Origin: Terriglobales bacterium
GTDB taxonomy: Bacteria; Acidobacteriota; Terriglobia; Terriglobales; Acidobacteriaceae
Direction of reading: 5' to 3'
Assembly: GCA_030038475.1 (NCBI GenBank)
Contig: JASHOU010000123.1
Location: 56,809 to 120,808, forward strand
DNA: 64,000 nucleotides
The notes beneath the pieces were generated by a model, which had not been told where the DNA came from, did not search any database, and saw only the letters and a program-made list of their open reading frames with translations. Made by a program: the position numbers and the translations under genes. How positions within the stretch are numbered: position 1 is the stretch's first letter; each line of letters opens with the position of its first letter. Below, one piece after another: positions 17,659 to 25,232 of this stretch.

Positions 17659-19197
17659 ATGACCCCCGACTCGCTCAGCCACATGCTCGCCGAGTTTCTC
17701 GAAGGCGCGCGCGCCGCGGTAGTCGTAGAAGATGGCGCTATCGCCTTCGACCTGGCCGAGTCGAAATATTCGATCTCCGGCGAGTACAACAAATGCCTGC
17801 TTCACCTCTGGTCGCACGAGCGCAACTTCGTGCGCCGCGTGCTCGACGCGGAGGTAAAGACCACCATGCTCCGGTTGCTGGTGCAACGCATGGGGCAAAG
17901 CCATCCCACTCGCCTCGATTTCTGCCGCGATCGAGATCTTCGTTCACCCGCCGCCAGACGGGCCGCCCGCGCCGCGTACGAGCCTCGCCTGCGACGCGCA
18001 CTCGAAAGAAACTTCCCCGGCTGGACCGTGGCGCGCCTCACGACCAGCATCGATCTCGAGCATTCCTTCGGCCCAGCGTACCTGCGCGGCTCACTTCACC
18101 AGGGCCAGCGTGCCTTAGCCGTCGTTGGGGTAAACGACCAGGAAACGCAATCCACCATCGACGGCGCGCTCACTTGCGGAATTCTCTGGCTCGAATCCTG
18201 CCGCTTGGCTCAGCGCGGGCGCCGCACGGTCGAGGGATTGGCCATGATCGTACCGAACGGCGCGTCCGCGCTGACCCGGCAGCGCATGACGCATCTGCAT
18301 CCCTCAGCCGCGAAATGGTCATTATATGAATTTGACCAACGCGAAGACGCACTCACTCCGGTGGACACAACCGACTGCGGCAATCTGGCAAGCCGCCTGG
18401 TACATGCCACCGACGAAAAGCTCACCCAGGAACGCTTTGCCGAATCCATCGCCCGCATCCACGCCATCCTGCCGCAAGCGGAAGTCGTGGTTCTCTCTCC
18501 CGCGCTCATATCATTCCGCCGCCACGGCCTCGAATTCGCCCAGGCCCGCATTGCGCACGATCCGCGAAATTTCGAGAGCGGCCAGCAAATCGCTTTTGGT
18601 GTTGGTCCGGAGGAACGGATCTTGAATGCGGAAAATGAATCCCAGTTCGCCGATCTCGTGCAACTGGCTGCCGCCATTCGCCACAAGGACGGTCCCAAGA
18701 ATCACGCCCTATGGCGCATGACTCCCGAACGCTGGCTGGAATCGCTGGTCGCGCGAAACCTTGCGGCACTCGATGGCCGTCTTCGGTCCGACGCGGCCTA
18801 TGCCCAAGTGCCCGCCTTCGCCGCCTGCGATCGCGCCATGATCGACATTCTCGCCACCACCCGCGATTCGCGCCTCACCCTGATTGAGCTGAAAGCCGAC
18901 GAAGATATCCATCTTCCTCTGCAAGGCGTGGATTACTGGTCGCGCGTCGTTTGGCATCAAAGGCGCGGAGAATTCGCACAATTTGGCTATTTTCCGCGGC
19001 GCGAGATCTCACCCCAAAAGCCTCTGCTCATGCTGGTCGCACCCGCTCTGCACGTTCATCCCTCGAGCGACACCATCCTGCGTTATCTTTCGCCGGAGAT
19101 CGATTGGGAGCTGCTCGGAATCGACGAACGCTGGCGCGAAGAAATCAAGGTCGTGTTCCGCAAGCGGCCAGCGCGAGCACCGGTTCGCGCGGCTTAA
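17659..19197 (+). CDS. Unknown protein with PD-(D/E)xK nuclease-like C-terminus
   Basis: I do not recognise a named family. The 512-residue soluble protein has an N-terminal region rich in Arg (RDRDLRSPAARRAARAAYEPRLRRALER) and a middle domain (QSTIDGALTCGILWLESCR). The C-terminal part has the order expected of a restriction-like nuclease core: ERWLE near residue 355, then RAMIDIL..., LTLIELKA and LQGVDYW, i.e. E...D...ExK...Q. That suggests DNA or RNA cleavage or binding, but the N-terminal role is open. TAACTT lies exactly six bases before the ATG and there is no Shine-Dalgarno sequence. Confidence 0.75.
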   Translation: MTPDSLSHMLAEFLEGARAAVVVEDGAIAFDLAESKYSISGEYNKCLLHLWSHERNFVRRVLDAEVKTTMLRLLVQRMGQSHPTRLDFCRDRDLRSPAARRAARAAYEPRLRRALERNFPGWTVARLTTSIDLEHSFGPAYLRGSLHQGQRALAVVGVNDQETQSTIDGALTCGILWLESCRLAQRGRRTVEGLAMIVPNGASALTRQRMTHLHPSAAKWSLYEFDQREDALTPVDTTDCGNLASRLVHATDEKLTQERFAESIARIHAILPQAEVVVLSPALISFRRHGLEFAQARIAHDPRNFESGQQIAFGVGPEERILNAENESQFADLVQLAAAIRHKDGPKNHALWRMTPERWLESLVARNLAALDGRLRSDAAYAQVPAFAACDRAMIDILATTRDSRLTLIELKADEDIHLPLQGVDYWSRVVWHQRRGEFAQFGYFPRREISPQKPLLMLVAPALHVHPSSDTILRYLSPEIDWELLGIDERWREEIKVVFRKRPARAPVRAA

Positions 19198-19358
19198 GAC
19201 TTGTTCACCACCGAAACGCAGAGTGGGTCAAGTCGTTTCAGACCAGCCTCAAGCCCGGTCAGCCACGATTCTGTCAATCGAGTTCAACAATCAAAAAAGA
19301 GTTCCCTCAGCGCTCTCTGCGCCTCGGCGGTGAATCATTCTGCCCGCGCAAATCTCCC

Positions 19359-19910
19359 TTAAATCCCAATACTCTTCCTCAGCATCACCAACTGCCCCAG
19401 GTGATACGTGTTGTGATCGGCTACCAGCAGCGCCTCGCGCAAAATCGTTTGCCCATCGCCCCACGGAATGCGCGCATAAAGATCGACTTTGCGGTCGGCA
19501 ACGAGCTGCTGCATCGCGTGCAGGTCCTTCTTGAATCCGGCCATACTCGCCTTCCATGCCTTTTCATCCGCGGGCGCTTCCGATGCCGGCCAGTAACCTT
19601 CAGGCCACTTCGGCGAAACATGCTTCGCGTTGCGGCTGAACTCCAGAATGTCCCACTGCGCTATTCGCATGTGCTCCAGCAGCATCCAGGCCGAATGCGG
19701 AAAGTTCGCGACTTTGGCTCCCGCAAGCTGCACCGGCCAGTCGCCCATCGCAGCGTCGAACCCCACATGCGCTCCACCATCCTTGAGTAAATAGAGCAGA
19801 TGATCGCGCAGAAACTGATCGCTAGATCCCGTTTGCCTCACTGCTTTCTTCTTTGATTGGGACTTCTTTGATTGAGACTTGGTCAACGTTTTCCTGGTTT
19901 TCTTCGCCAT
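19359..19910 (-). CDS. DinB-family protein with Lys/Ser-rich N-terminal tail
   Basis: A 183-residue DinB/YfiT-like four-helix protein: [75 protein letters not shown]. Metal ligands are likely the His of LLEHMRIAQ and the HNTYH pair. The first 25 residues ([21 protein letters not shown]) are basic and contain two tandem SQSKK repeats from a 15-nt DNA duplication (19848-19877). GGAAG precedes the ATG. Function not predictable beyond the fold; its stop lies 161 bp past the convergent end of the 17659 gene. Confidence 0.83.
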   Translation of the reverse strand: MAKKTRKTLTKSQSKKSQSKKKAVRQTGSSDQFLRDHLLYLLKDGGAHVGFDAAMGDWPVQLAGAKVANFPHSAWMLLEHMRIAQWDILEFSRNAKHVSPKWPEGYWPASEAPADEKAWKASMAGFKKDLHAMQQLVADRKVDLYARIPWGDGQTILREALLVADHNTYHLGQLVMLRKSIGI

Positions 19911-19965
19911 AGTGCTTCCATTGTATGAAGACCAATGTCAAATGGAAAAGTCGAACACCGTTAGT

Positions 19966-20016
19966 CGTTCGTCGCCGCGAACAACTAGCGACCATCGACC
20001 AACGACTGATTTTCAC
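19966..20016. repeat. Heptamer array across the uvrC-like stop codon
   Basis: CGACCA/AACGACT words (GCGACCATCGACCAACGACTG and flanks) extend over the last codons of the minus-strand uvrC-like gene; its TAG (19985-19987) is part of the array. Confidence 0.7.
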
Positions 20017-21145
20017 TTCCCCGTGCTTCCCCTTTGTAGACCCGCGCAATTCCCCGCACCAACCGGCGCATCGGCAGTTCGCCCTTGCTATCGGCAAAAA
20101 ATATTTCTCCCGCGCGAGATCCGCGGTAGCACCAGCGTTTCAGGATCGCAAGATGTTCCATGCGCTCCATCGCGCTGCCCGGCGTAGCGGCGGGGAACGT
20201 CGCCAGCGCAGCCTCGATGCGCGCCTCCATGGATTGCGATTTCGTATGTTCCCCGCCAGAGATTGGGAACTCCAGCGGTCCGGCAATCGCACCCCCGTCG
20301 ATGCGAAACAATGCGACGCTTTCCCGTTTCTGCGACTTTTGCACAATCAAGGCGCGCAACCGGTCGAGCCGTTGAACAAATTCCAGCAACTGCTGCAACA
20401 CGGGAGCAAGTTTTTCGAGGCGCGCGTGAATGCCAGCGGCCGTTTCGAACTCCATCTTCGCCGAGGCGTCATCGCGTTCCGCGGCCAGCTGTCGCTTCAG
20501 CGATTCACCCCGCGAATCAAGAAAATCTTCGACCCGCACCACCTCAGCATGATATTCGTCATCGCTGCATCCGCGAAAACATGGCGCCAGGCACATCTTC
20601 ATCTCCGAATAAACGCAGCCGGGAAATTTTGGGTCGGGATGCAAGTCTTCTACACACCGCCGCATCTTGTAAAAGTCGAGCGCATCGTTCATGAACTTTT
20701 CCGCCGCCACCCGCGACGCGAACGGCCCGTAATAAACGTTCTTTCCCGAAACTCGTCCCAAGTGCGTTGTAATCGAAGCGCGAGGGTATTCGTTCTCCAG
20801 ATGCAACTTAACCAGCGGAGCAAAACGCAGCCGCAGCCGATTCGCATAAGTCTTGGGAAAAGCGGCGCGCAGCGCCTGATAAAGCAAAAATCCGGATTCG
20901 AAATCCGAACCGGTCAGCGTGTATTCGATCCAGCGCACGCGGTCGCGCAGGTTAAGGTGCTTGCTGCGCTCTTCCTGAGGGGAAAGCAATCGTTGCAACC
21001 GCCGACGCAGGTTGGCCGTCTTGCTCACGTAAGGCTCAGAGTTTGTGTCCTCGCCGCGCAAAAGAAACACCGCCGGTGCCGCGGCTACAACGGAAAAGAC
21101 CCCCAAGTCCGCTTCCGGCCGAAATTCGATGCACTCGCTCAGCAC
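19985..21145 (-). CDS. UvrC-like GIY-YIG protein lacking the RNase H-like nuclease
   Basis: A 386-residue homologue of the N-terminal half of UvrC. It has a GIY-YIG-like segment (GVFSVVAAAPAVFLL ... YVSKTANLRRRLQRLL), a Cys-rich module like the UvrC iron-sulfur motif (CVEDLHPDPKFPGC, CLAPCFRGC) and a UvrB-interacting helical region (LKRQLAAERDDASAKMEFETAAGIHARLEKL). The 5'-incision RNase H-like domain and HhH motifs of full UvrC are absent, and the canonical YVGK reads YVSK. It could be a Cho-like alternative nuclease or a regulator. TACAAT lies exactly six bases before its GTG start. Confidence 0.85.
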   Translation of the reverse strand: MLSECIEFRPEADLGVFSVVAAAPAVFLLRGEDTNSEPYVSKTANLRRRLQRLLSPQEERSKHLNLRDRVRWIEYTLTGSDFESGFLLYQALRAAFPKTYANRLRLRFAPLVKLHLENEYPRASITTHLGRVSGKNVYYGPFASRVAAEKFMNDALDFYKMRRCVEDLHPDPKFPGCVYSEMKMCLAPCFRGCSDDEYHAEVVRVEDFLDSRGESLKRQLAAERDDASAKMEFETAAGIHARLEKLAPVLQQLLEFVQRLDRLRALIVQKSQKRESVALFRIDGGAIAGPLEFPISGGEHTKSQSMEARIEAALATFPAATPGSAMERMEHLAILKRWCYRGSRAGEIFFADSKGELPMRRLVRGIARVYKGEARGSENQSLVDGR

Positions 21146-21209
21146 AGTTCGATTGTAGTGCGCGCGACATGTGGACGGAGAAATGATGAGTTGTCAGCGT
21201 GGGTCGCGG

Positions 21210-21980
21210 CTATCCGAAGCTGGCGCTCCTAAACTTCTGCCGGAAGTCCGGCCCATCCATCTTCACGATGCGGCACATCTCGTGAAGGCGCGAACGCATT
21301 CGTTCTCCGATCCGATCGCCGAGTGTTTCTTCGCGAGCGGCCGCCCGCGCTGGCGAAAGCGATCGAGTGACGCTGGCAGCCGGTTCGTCGGCGAAATTCG
21401 TGGTGATGATCGTAGTTCGATTGTCGTTGTATCGCGTGTTGAGGATCAGGCTAACCGTGTCCCACACCCATTCGCTCGGCTTCACAGCGCCGAGCTCGTC
21501 GAGCAGCAGAACATCGGCCTCAAATACCGGGCGCAGCACCTCCAGCTCGGTCGCCTGCACAGAATCGTTGTAGGAGTTCTGAATCTGTTTGAGCAGCTCG
21601 CGATAGTCGCAAAAGAGACAAGCGGTGCCTCTTGTCACGATCAATTCCTTCAGAATGCCAACCGCAAGATGCGTCTTGCCCGTGCCAATTCCGCCAACTA
21701 GCAGCAATCCTTTTCCTTCACGCGGATCGAACTCCCGGACGAAACGCGACGCGCCGATCTGAGCAAGCGCAATTGAGCGATCGGCTCCCGGAAAATCCGT
21801 AGTAAAGTTCGACAGCTCGCAATGCTCATACCTTTTCGGAATCCGCGCCGCCGCAATCAACGCGCTGCCGCGTTCGCGCCTCAGGCAATCGCAACGCGTC
21901 ACACCGCCATCAGGCGCGCCCGGTACAACCTTCCATCCCGAGCCCGAGCACAACGGGCAAACTTCGGCTGTCGTCTTCAT
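21210..21980 (-). CDS. DnaC/IstB-like AAA+ ATPase with N-terminal zinc finger
   Basis: From ATG 21980 the protein is 256 residues. It opens with a probable zinc-binding module CPLCSGSG...CDC (C8, C11, C30, C32). A AAA+ core follows with Walker A GGIGTGKTH, Walker B VLLLDELG, sensor 1 IITTNF and an Arg-rich C-terminus (GERMRSRLHEMCR). This matches DnaC/DnaI-type helicase-loading ATPases; no transposase is nearby, so an IstB role is unlikely. The frame extends upstream to 22109 but that part looks non-coding. Start support (AAGAAAG) is weak. Confidence 0.88.
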   Translation of the reverse strand: MKTTAEVCPLCSGSGWKVVPGAPDGGVTRCDCLRRERGSALIAAARIPKRYEHCELSNFTTDFPGADRSIALAQIGASRFVREFDPREGKGLLLVGGIGTGKTHLAVGILKELIVTRGTACLFCDYRELLKQIQNSYNDSVQATELEVLRPVFEADVLLLDELGAVKPSEWVWDTVSLILNTRYNDNRTTIITTNFADEPAASVTRSLSPARAAAREETLGDRIGERMRSRLHEMCRIVKMDGPDFRQKFRSASFG

Positions 21981-22352
21981 AGTCTTTCTTTTCTTACACT
22001 CTGCACTCGCACGGCCCCGCGCCGCAACTCGAAAGCGTTTCTTCTCTGTGCACATCCTGTGCAGAGCCAAGCTCGCTTGTGGAGAACCCCGCAAGAGCGC
22101 GGAAAACAAATTGCCGCCTGTGCACCGACTCTTCTCCGGTAACTGGCCACGAACTACCTAACACTTTCGGCTCAGTCTCCAACTCCTACACAGAGTCAGC
22201 GTCATTACGTGTCAAAACCGGCAACTGGCACGTGTTTCCCATTGACAATCCCTTAACATGGGCGAGAATGGCCATCGCCGGTGCTCGCGTTTCGAGCTTT
22301 CCCTCCCCGGCGCGACGCGCGAGACATCGAATGACTGGTAGCAGGAGAGAGC
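21981..22352. other. Intergenic region between DnaC-like gene and HU
   Basis: About 370 bp between divergent genes. It contains an imperfect inverted repeat CTCTGTGCACA...TGTGCAGAG (22044-22066), a third TGTGCA near 22117, and a TTGTGGAGAA (22077-22086) whose complement resembles a DnaA box. A sigma-70-like promoter for HU lies near its right end. No gene is visible. Confidence 0.6.
22242..22269 (+). promoter_or_regulatory. Sigma-70-like promoter of HU gene
   Basis: TTGACA at 22242-22247, a 16-nt spacer, and GAGAAT at 22264-22269. The transcript leader would be about 75 nt. Confidence 0.5.
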
Positions 22353-22634
22353 ATGAATAAAGCTGATCTGGTTGACCGGATTGCCGGAGCCTGCAACATT
22401 TCCAAGGCCCAGGCAACCACCGCGATCGACACCACCGTGGACAGCGTTACCGCTGCCCTTCGCAAAGGGGACCGGGTAGCCTTGATCGGATTCGGCACAT
22501 TTTCCGTCTCGCAGCGTAAGGCCCGCAATGGCCGCAACCCGCAGACGGGTGCCACCATCAAGATCGCTGCCCGCAGAGTCGCCAAGTTTACTCCTGGAAA
22601 CGAACTGAAGAAGGTAGTCAACAAAGGTAAGTAG
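22353..22634 (+). CDS. hup: HU family DNA-binding protein
   Basis: A 93-residue nucleoid protein that bends DNA. It begins MNKADLVDRIAGACNISKAQATTAI and has the DNA-arm signature RKGDRVALIGFGTFSVSQRKARNGRNPQTG, then IKIAARRVAKFTPGNELKKVVN. AGGAGAG precedes the ATG by a few bases, a clear Shine-Dalgarno sequence. It is flanked by a promoter and a strong terminator, so it is probably monocistronic. Confidence 0.97.
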   Translation: MNKADLVDRIAGACNISKAQATTAIDTTVDSVTAALRKGDRVALIGFGTFSVSQRKARNGRNPQTGATIKIAARRVAKFTPGNELKKVVNKGK

Positions 22635-22659
22635 GGGCCCCAGAATTCGGATCACTCAC

Positions 22660-22687
22660 ACGGCAGGGGTCGGCCCTGCCGTTTTTC
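22660..22687 (+). terminator. Rho-independent terminator of HU
   Basis: Stem ACGGCAGGG (22660-22668) / CCCTGCCGT (22674-22682) followed by TTTTT. Confidence 0.93.
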
Positions 22688-22689
22688 CT

Positions 22690-22725
22690 AAGACCCAAGA
22701 CCTGAGACCTAAGACCTGACGCCTG
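22690..22725. repeat. Heptamer array (AAGACCT words)
   Basis: Units AAGACCC / AAGACCT / GAGACCT / AAGACCT / GACGCCT between the HU terminator and rpmE. The word AGACCTGAGACCTG recurs at about 39818-39836. Confidence 0.8.
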
Positions 22726-22783
22726 CTCCTTGCTGAATCCTTCCGCCCTCTTATAGAATCAAAGTCTCGGAGTCAGGAGAACC

Positions 22784-23017
22784 ATGAAAGCAGCCATTCA
22801 TCCTCATTACAGCGAAGTCCGCGTCCATTGCGCCTGCGGCAATAGCTTTACCACTCGCTCCACCCATAAGGGCGACATCGGTGTAGAAATCTGCGCCGCC
22901 TGCCATCCCTTCTTTACCGGCAAGCAGAAGCTCATGGATACCGCCGGCCGCGTCGAGCGCTTCCGCCGCAAGTACGCCAAAGCCGAAGCCGGCAAGCCCG
23001 AACCGGCAAAGAAGTAA
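22784..23017 (+). CDS. rpmE: 50S ribosomal protein L31, zinc-binding type
   Basis: A 77-residue L31 with the zinc ribbon intact: C16, C18, C37, C40 ([17 protein letters not shown]). It shows [24 protein letters not shown] and [10 protein letters not shown], and ends in a basic tail ([13 protein letters not shown]). CAGGAGAACC precedes the ATG, a good Shine-Dalgarno sequence, and a strong terminator follows. Confidence 0.97.
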   Translation: MKAAIHPHYSEVRVHCACGNSFTTRSTHKGDIGVEICAACHPFFTGKQKLMDTAGRVERFRRKYAKAEAGKPEPAKK

Positions 23018-23043
23018 AACCCCGAACAGATTAGACTTCGTCA

Positions 23044-23073
23044 AAAGCCTCCCAAGCGGGAGGCTTTACTTTT
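23044..23073 (+). terminator. Rho-independent terminator of rpmE
   Basis: Stem AAAGCCTCCC (23044-23053) / GGGAGGCTTT (23058-23067), loop AAGC, then ACTTTT. Confidence 0.92.
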
Positions 23074-23120
23074 GCATCGATGTTTCAGGCCCAGTTAGCT
23101 CTCGCATCGTGAAAAGGACG

Positions 23121-23126
23121 TAAAAT
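23121..23126 (+). promoter_or_regulatory. -10 box TAAAAT for dus, leaderless start
   Basis: TAAAAT followed by CGAACT and GTG 23133. The uvrC-like gene has the same CGAACT-GTG arrangement after TACAAT. Confidence 0.5.
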
Positions 23127-23132
23127 CGAACT

Positions 23133-24473
23133 GTGCAGAAGTTTTGGGACAATCCACCGGGCTCCGGCGCGGCTCGCCGGGAATGTGATGATACCTGCGC
23201 AGCTATCGCGCGCCCATTCCCCGACTCCTTCACCGTCGGCAACGTCTCCATCGCTCCCGCAACCGTTCTTGCCCCTATGGCCGGCGTCACCGATACCGTC
23301 TTCCGCCGCTTCATCAAAAATCTCGGCGGATGCGGCCTCATCATGACCGAGTTCACCTCCGCCGACGGCCTGCTGCGCGATCCGCGCGTTCGTGGTCGCT
23401 ATTTGCATTTTTATGAAGATGAGCATCCCATCTCGGCCCAGCTTTTCGGCAGCAATCCCGCCGTCCTCTCCGACGCCGCGCGCATGGTCGAGGACTTCGG
23501 CTTCGATCTCGTCGATCTCAATCTCGGCTGCCCCGCGAAAAAGGTCGTGAAGTGTAACGGCGGCTCCGGCCTGCTCCGCGACTTGCCGCTCATCCGCCAG
23601 ATTTTCGAATCGGTTCGCGCCGCCGTCAAAATTCCCTTCACTGTGAAGTTTCGCGCCGGATGGAACGACGACGAAATCGTTTGCGTCGAACTGGCGCGCA
23701 TGGCCGAAAGCTGCGGCCTCTGCGGAGTCGCGCTCCACGCCCGCACCCGCGAGCAAGGTTACAGCGGCAACGCCCGCTGGGAGTGGATTCGCTCCGTCAA
23801 GCAAGCCGTGAAAATCCCCGTGATCGGCAACGGCGACATACGCACTCCCGAAGATGCCTGCGCCATGGTCGCGCAAACCGGATGCGACGCCGTGATGATC
23901 GGCCGCACCGCTCCCTCCAATCCCTGGATTTTCCGCCAGATCGCACAGTACGTCAGCGGGGCAACGGATGTGAATAGAGCGACGGGCGTTCTCGCCCTTC
24001 CCGCCCACGTAGGGACAGCCGCCCCCGGCTGTCCTGCGGAGCGAAGCTCCGCGGCGAACGACTCAGCTCAGGCACATCACGACTTGGGCGGAGCGTCGGG
24101 CCACCGCGCAGAGCGCGACGATCCGAGACAATGCGACTTGAATCGGGAAGGGCACGACTTCAGTCGTGCCGAAACAGCGATGCAGGAAGAAGGGGCTTTA
24201 GCCGCTGAGGGAAGTACGGCGCATCTCTACGACCAGCCCACCGAAGCCGACCGCTACCAGATGATCCGCACTTATTTCCAAATGCTGCTCGAAGAGCAAA
24301 TGCCCGGAGCCGAAGGCAAGATGAAGCAATTCGCCTCCTGGTTCACCCACGGCGTCCCCGGCGGCGCCGCGCTCAGGAAGGCTATTTACGAGGCAAAGAG
24401 CGGCGAGGCCATTTTGATAAGTGTCGAGGAGTTTTTCGAGCACCGGCGAGAGGTTTCCGTCACACGCTCTTGA
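23133..24473 (+). CDS. dusB: tRNA-dihydrouridine synthase with repeat-derived insertion
   Basis: FMN-dependent enzyme reducing uridine to dihydrouridine in tRNA. Landmarks are ATVLAPMAGVTDTVFRR, ISAQLFGSNP, DLNLGCPAKKVVK with the catalytic cysteine in NLGCPAKK, TVKFRAGW, ALHARTREQGY, VIGNGDIRTPEDA, VMIGRTAPSNPWIFRQI, and the C-terminal helical domain from YDQPTEADRYQMIRTYF. It is 446 residues against about 330-350. The excess is an in-frame stretch of roughly 83 residues (282-364) joining the FMN barrel and the C-terminal domain, built from three palindromic repeat families. The start is GTG 23133, set by the -10 box. Confidence 0.95.
   Translation: MQKFWDNPPGSGAARRECDDTCAAIARPFPDSFTVGNVSIAPATVLAPMAGVTDTVFRRFIKNLGGCGLIMTEFTSADGLLRDPRVRGRYLHFYEDEHPISAQLFGSNPAVLSDAARMVEDFGFDLVDLNLGCPAKKVVKCNGGSGLLRDLPLIRQIFESVRAAVKIPFTVKFRAGWNDDEIVCVELARMAESCGLCGVALHARTREQGYSGNARWEWIRSVKQAVKIPVIGNGDIRTPEDACAMVAQTGCDAVMIGRTAPSNPWIFRQIAQYVSGATDVNRATGVLALPAHVGTAAPGCPAERSSAANDSAQAHHDLGGASGHRAERDDPRQCDLNREGHDFSRAETAMQEEGALAAEGSTAHLYDQPTEADRYQMIRTYFQMLLEEQMPGAEGKMKQFASWFTHGVPGGAALRKAIYEAKSGEAILISVEEFFEHRREVSVTRS
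23980..24005 (+). repeat. Short GC palindrome in dus
   Basis: GACGGGCGTTCTCGCCCTTC: GGGCG-TTCT-CGCCC hairpin; in frame, encoding ATGVLALPA. Confidence 0.65.
24009..24052 (+). repeat. 44-bp double-hairpin element in dus (family B)
   Basis: GTAGG, then GACAGCCG-CCCC-CGGCTGTC (8-bp stem), then GCGGAGC-GAA-GCTCCGC (7-bp stem). A second copy is at 43615-43659. In frame here (GTAAPGCPAERSSA). Confidence 0.85.
24145..24210 (+). repeat. 66-bp palindromic element, copy 2, in frame in dus
   Basis: Same 66-bp unit as 11532-11597, with hairpin 1 GGCACGACTTCAGTCGTGCC identical. It is inserted in the same reading frame as in mnmG, so both proteins contain [10 protein letters not shown] followed by an AAE ending. 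Confidence 0.93.
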
Positions 24474-24580
24474 TCGCGCTTCGAGCGACGCGCGGTAATA
24501 GGGAGATACTCTCAGTAAGCGAAATCGCCTGTCAATGTAAGTTGTGATCCAGAGCTGCTGCTACGTATAGTTGTCTTTGC

Positions 24581-25189
24581 ATGAAGGCTATCAAGAATAG
24601 AGATTCTGTAGCTGAAGCTGTTGGTTTTCTATCGGCCCGCGTAACAGGAGAGGCCCGACGCGACTCAATTCCTCTGAGCGAAGCCGAAATTAGACAGCTG
24701 TCGTTCACTGAAGAGACGGCCACAGCAGAGGAAATCGCCATAGCTCGTGCCTTTGATGAAGCTCATGACACAGATGAATTTGAAACAAAAATCGCCAAGC
24801 TCTTGCGGGAAGCGTTCAAGGACGATTCCAAACATGGACTGCGATCAACTTGGGAAAAGCATTTAGCGGCACTGCGCTCCCATGATGTTTACATTTTGGT
24901 GATGGTAGATCAGGCTGGTATTCATCGCCCAAAGTCGGTTGTTAGGCCCGTCGCTTCGGCAATTGTGTCTAAAACTCTCAAGGGAAAACCATCAGACATC
25001 GCCGCAGGATTGATAACGGTTTTGGGCTTTGTGTATTTCATTATTTTGCATACGGGGTCGAGCAGGCGAAGCCAGCCAATTTTTGGCAATTTTGCCGAAC
25101 ACCTAGTGCCGAACGAACAGGCGCGTGCAGCGTTCTTTTTACTCTGGCTTGGGAGTATGCTTTGGCTGTTTGTACGGTACAGGGACTAA
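24581..25189 (+). CDS. Unknown protein with two C-terminal membrane helices
   Basis: Unrecognised 202-residue protein. The N-terminal two-thirds are soluble, acidic and helical (LSEAEIRQLSFTEETATAEEIAIARAFDEAH, then DTDEFETKIAKLLREAFKD). The C-terminus has two membrane segments (IAAGLITVLGFVYFIILHTG and ARAAFFLLWLGSMLWLFV). Codon use looks more AT-rich than the flanking genes, compatible with later acquisition. TATAGT lies 9 nt before the ATG, so a very short leader is possible. Neighbours give no functional hint. Confidence 0.72.
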   Translation: MKAIKNRDSVAEAVGFLSARVTGEARRDSIPLSEAEIRQLSFTEETATAEEIAIARAFDEAHDTDEFETKIAKLLREAFKDDSKHGLRSTWEKHLAALRSHDVYILVMVDQAGIHRPKSVVRPVASAIVSKTLKGKPSDIAAGLITVLGFVYFIILHTGSSRRSQPIFGNFAEHLVPNEQARAAFFLLWLGSMLWLFVRYRD

Positions 25190-25232
25190 TTGGCGAAAAA
25201 TCGCGATTGACTCATTGACCTAAGGGCAAAAC

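Noticed and set aside
22079..22360. Plus-strand ORF (93 codons) upstream of HU
   Set aside because: Covers a divergent promoter region and overlaps the HU start; no ribosome-binding site and no motif.
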